Positions 62,618 through 64,000 of a DNA stretch of 64,000 bases are shown piece by piece (position 1 is the stretch's first letter; every line of letters begins with the position of its first letter). A program made the translations under genes and the position numbers. The notes beneath the pieces were generated by a model. That model had not been told where the DNA came from. It made no database searches and saw only the letters and a list, made by a program, of their open reading frames with translations. Source of the DNA: Doryteuthis pealeii (taxonomy: Eukaryota > Mollusca > Cephalopoda > Myopsida > Loliginidae); assembly GCA_023376005.1 (NCBI GenBank), contig CM042157.1, positions 93,051,660 to 93,115,659 on the forward strand, given 5' to 3'.

Positions 62618-63297
62618 CGCTGAAATTTTCAGCGTAAAAATGTTAAAAATACAGGAATAACGAAGATAGACAATTCAATGTTTTTGTCTTAGTTATCCTG
62701 GTATTATTGATTTATTTGACATTTATTAATGTCTTTCACTCATTTAGTGAAATTAATTTAAATTTACTTAGCAGTAAATTTTATATGTATACGTTGATTA
62801 AGAGTCAATGTTGTATTTTATATTACAGGAAAGACGAAGATTGTCTAATTATTGCGTAATTTGACATAGTTTTCCTGTATGTATTTTTACTTTATTTGAT
62901 AATTCAAATAAAGTATATTACTCACAGAGTGAGTAAAATTAATTTGTATTTGCTTGGAAGAAAATTTGTCACGTTGATAAGATTCAACGTTAGAATTAAT
63001 TCTAATAACAGGATAGACGAAGATTGTCAAAATATCGCGTATTTTCGCATAGCCTTCCTAGTTATTTGTTACTTATTTGAAAATTCATATAAGTAAATTA
63101 CTCTCAGAGAGAGTAAATGTTATGTAAAAATCGGTTTGCGACCGATTTAATTTGAATTGTAAAGAAAAACTTATTTTTTGCAAAGGCTTTGTAGCCTATT
63201 TTGAAGTAAAGCACAAGAAATAAATATTGTGATATCTCTAAGTGAATAAGTGTCTAAATCATTAGACACTTTCTATTGTATCGGCAATTTTTGCCGA
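62618..63297. ncRNA. Array of about fifteen small hairpins in three diverged tandem units
   Basis: Tandem units start with ACAGGA at 62651, 62825 and 63007. Hairpins by position: 62618-62634 (CGCTGAA/TTCAGCG), 62652-62700 (CAGGA/TCCTG outer stem), 62718-62733 (GACATT/AATGTC), 62734-62752, 62761-62780 (AATTTACT/AGTAAATT), 62791-62811, 62825-62878, 62888-62915 (12 pairs), 62918-62936, 62971-62990, 62991-63004, 63069-63097, 63098-63116, 63128-63148 (AAATCGGT/ACCGATTT), 63248-63271 (AAGTGTCTAA/TTAGACACTT) and 63281-63297 (TCGGCAA/TTGCCGA). No long open frame. Whether it is transcribed is not known. Confidence 0.4.
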
Positions 63298-63309
63298 AGA
63301 TTTATTTTA

Positions 63310-64000
63310 TTGTAAAAACAGGGATCAAAAGGAAAATAAACAACAATTGACGTTTGCTCCGTAACCCTCAAACTGTCAACAACAGCAGCAGCAGCCCTAT
63401 GTAAGATTTGTCTCAAGACAGAAAAGAAAAGAAAAGAAAAGAAAGAAATTGTTTTAAATTGTTGTTAGCAGCTTCAATTAAGAATTTGTTTATATTGATT
63501 GTGAAATTGTATATTTGATAAGTTTTTTTCCTTTTTTCGGCTTCATGCCATATGAGGGACTCATTATGCAAGACCTCAGTTTTTTATTTGTTGAATAAAT
63601 TATTTTAAATCACAACTTTGTCTCCACAAAATTTTCTATTGTAATATTTTTACTTTTTCTACGGTTGGAAAAAAGATAACATTTACTTTCTTTTTATAAA
63701 TCTTTTTCCCGATAATATCCATTCTCGTCGTAATTAATTTACAACTTGACTTTTAATCGTTTCCGGGTGTAAAACTTGAAAAGCACCGTGAAATCATAAA
63801 TTTAATGAAATTTAATACATTTTATACGTAATCTAATATTATTTATAGCACGCTATTTTGCATTAGTAACCTGATTTTATTTTTATATCTAATATTAAAA
63901 TAAATAAATTAACGCGATAATTTTTTAAACAATGCCCAGCATGAAAATAAAAAATGAATGAAAGAAAAAATTATTTCGGTTTTGTTTACATTTTGAGATC
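63310..64000. other. AT-rich end of window
   Basis: A (GAAAA)n run at 63420-63450; no gene, tRNA or terminal repeat was recognised. Confidence 0.4.

Overview
The window reads as nuclear DNA of an animal, most likely a cephalopod mollusc. It is AT-rich, with very long (TA)n, (CA)n, (GA)n and (GT)n tracts, several families of tRNA-headed SINEs, mini-Helitrons, mariner, LINE, Penelope-like and Gypsy remnants, and small exons in very long introns. The organism assignment is inference from repeat style and the two exon sets. No bacterial-style operons, CRISPR arrays or rRNA are seen, and I see no intact tRNA gene.

Two host genes can be supported. The main one is on the minus strand (31.9 to 4.7 kb): a TATA box, a signal-peptide exon, four EGF-like exons, one von Willebrand factor A (vWA) exon and two small cysteine-rich exons ending in a stop. 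Every intron is phase 1, all donors and acceptors are GT/AG, and the eight coding pieces sum to 1212 nt (403 codons plus stop). This describes a secreted extracellular adhesion or matrix protein that I do not recognise by name. The second is a single plus-strand exon at 34.45-34.60 kb encoding the segment after the copper-B site of a tyrosinase. Its other exons were not found, so either the EGF-vWA gene sits in an intron of a larger tyrosinase gene on the opposite strand, or this is an isolated exon.

Layout. 0-4.7 kb: microsatellites, a foldback element, a Penelope-like tail, two SINEs and short direct repeats. 4.7-31.9 kb: the EGF-vWA gene; its introns hold mini-Helitrons, palindromic MITEs in (TA)n tracts, mariner and LINE pieces, a solo LTR, a GC-rich multi-stem foldback at 19.4 kb and a 120-bp satellite beside exon 1. 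31.9-35.7 kb: SINE, Helitrons, and a local duplication flanking the tyrosinase exon. 35.9-50 kb: long dispersed repeats (an inverted pair about 12 kb apart and a direct pair), a LINE copy, and pieces of a multi-copy transposon-linked protein. 50-61 kb: mariner, a further piece of that protein, a 256-bp near-perfect palindrome next to a Penelope-like element with a GIY-YIG domain, a LINE endonuclease fragment cut by a Gypsy 3' end, and a mariner-Gypsy junction. 61-64 kb: Helitron copies, a 90-bp tandem repeat, and an array of small hairpins in three diverged tandem units with base-pair-preserving changes.

The observations I rate highest are the hairpin array (62.6-63.3 kb), the EGF-vWA gene with a serine-to-cysteine change in its metal-site motif, the 19.4-kb multi-branched foldback, and the tyrosinase exon in opposite orientation to the EGF-vWA gene. 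All gene calls come from reading splice sites and motifs by eye; no alignment or database search was run.
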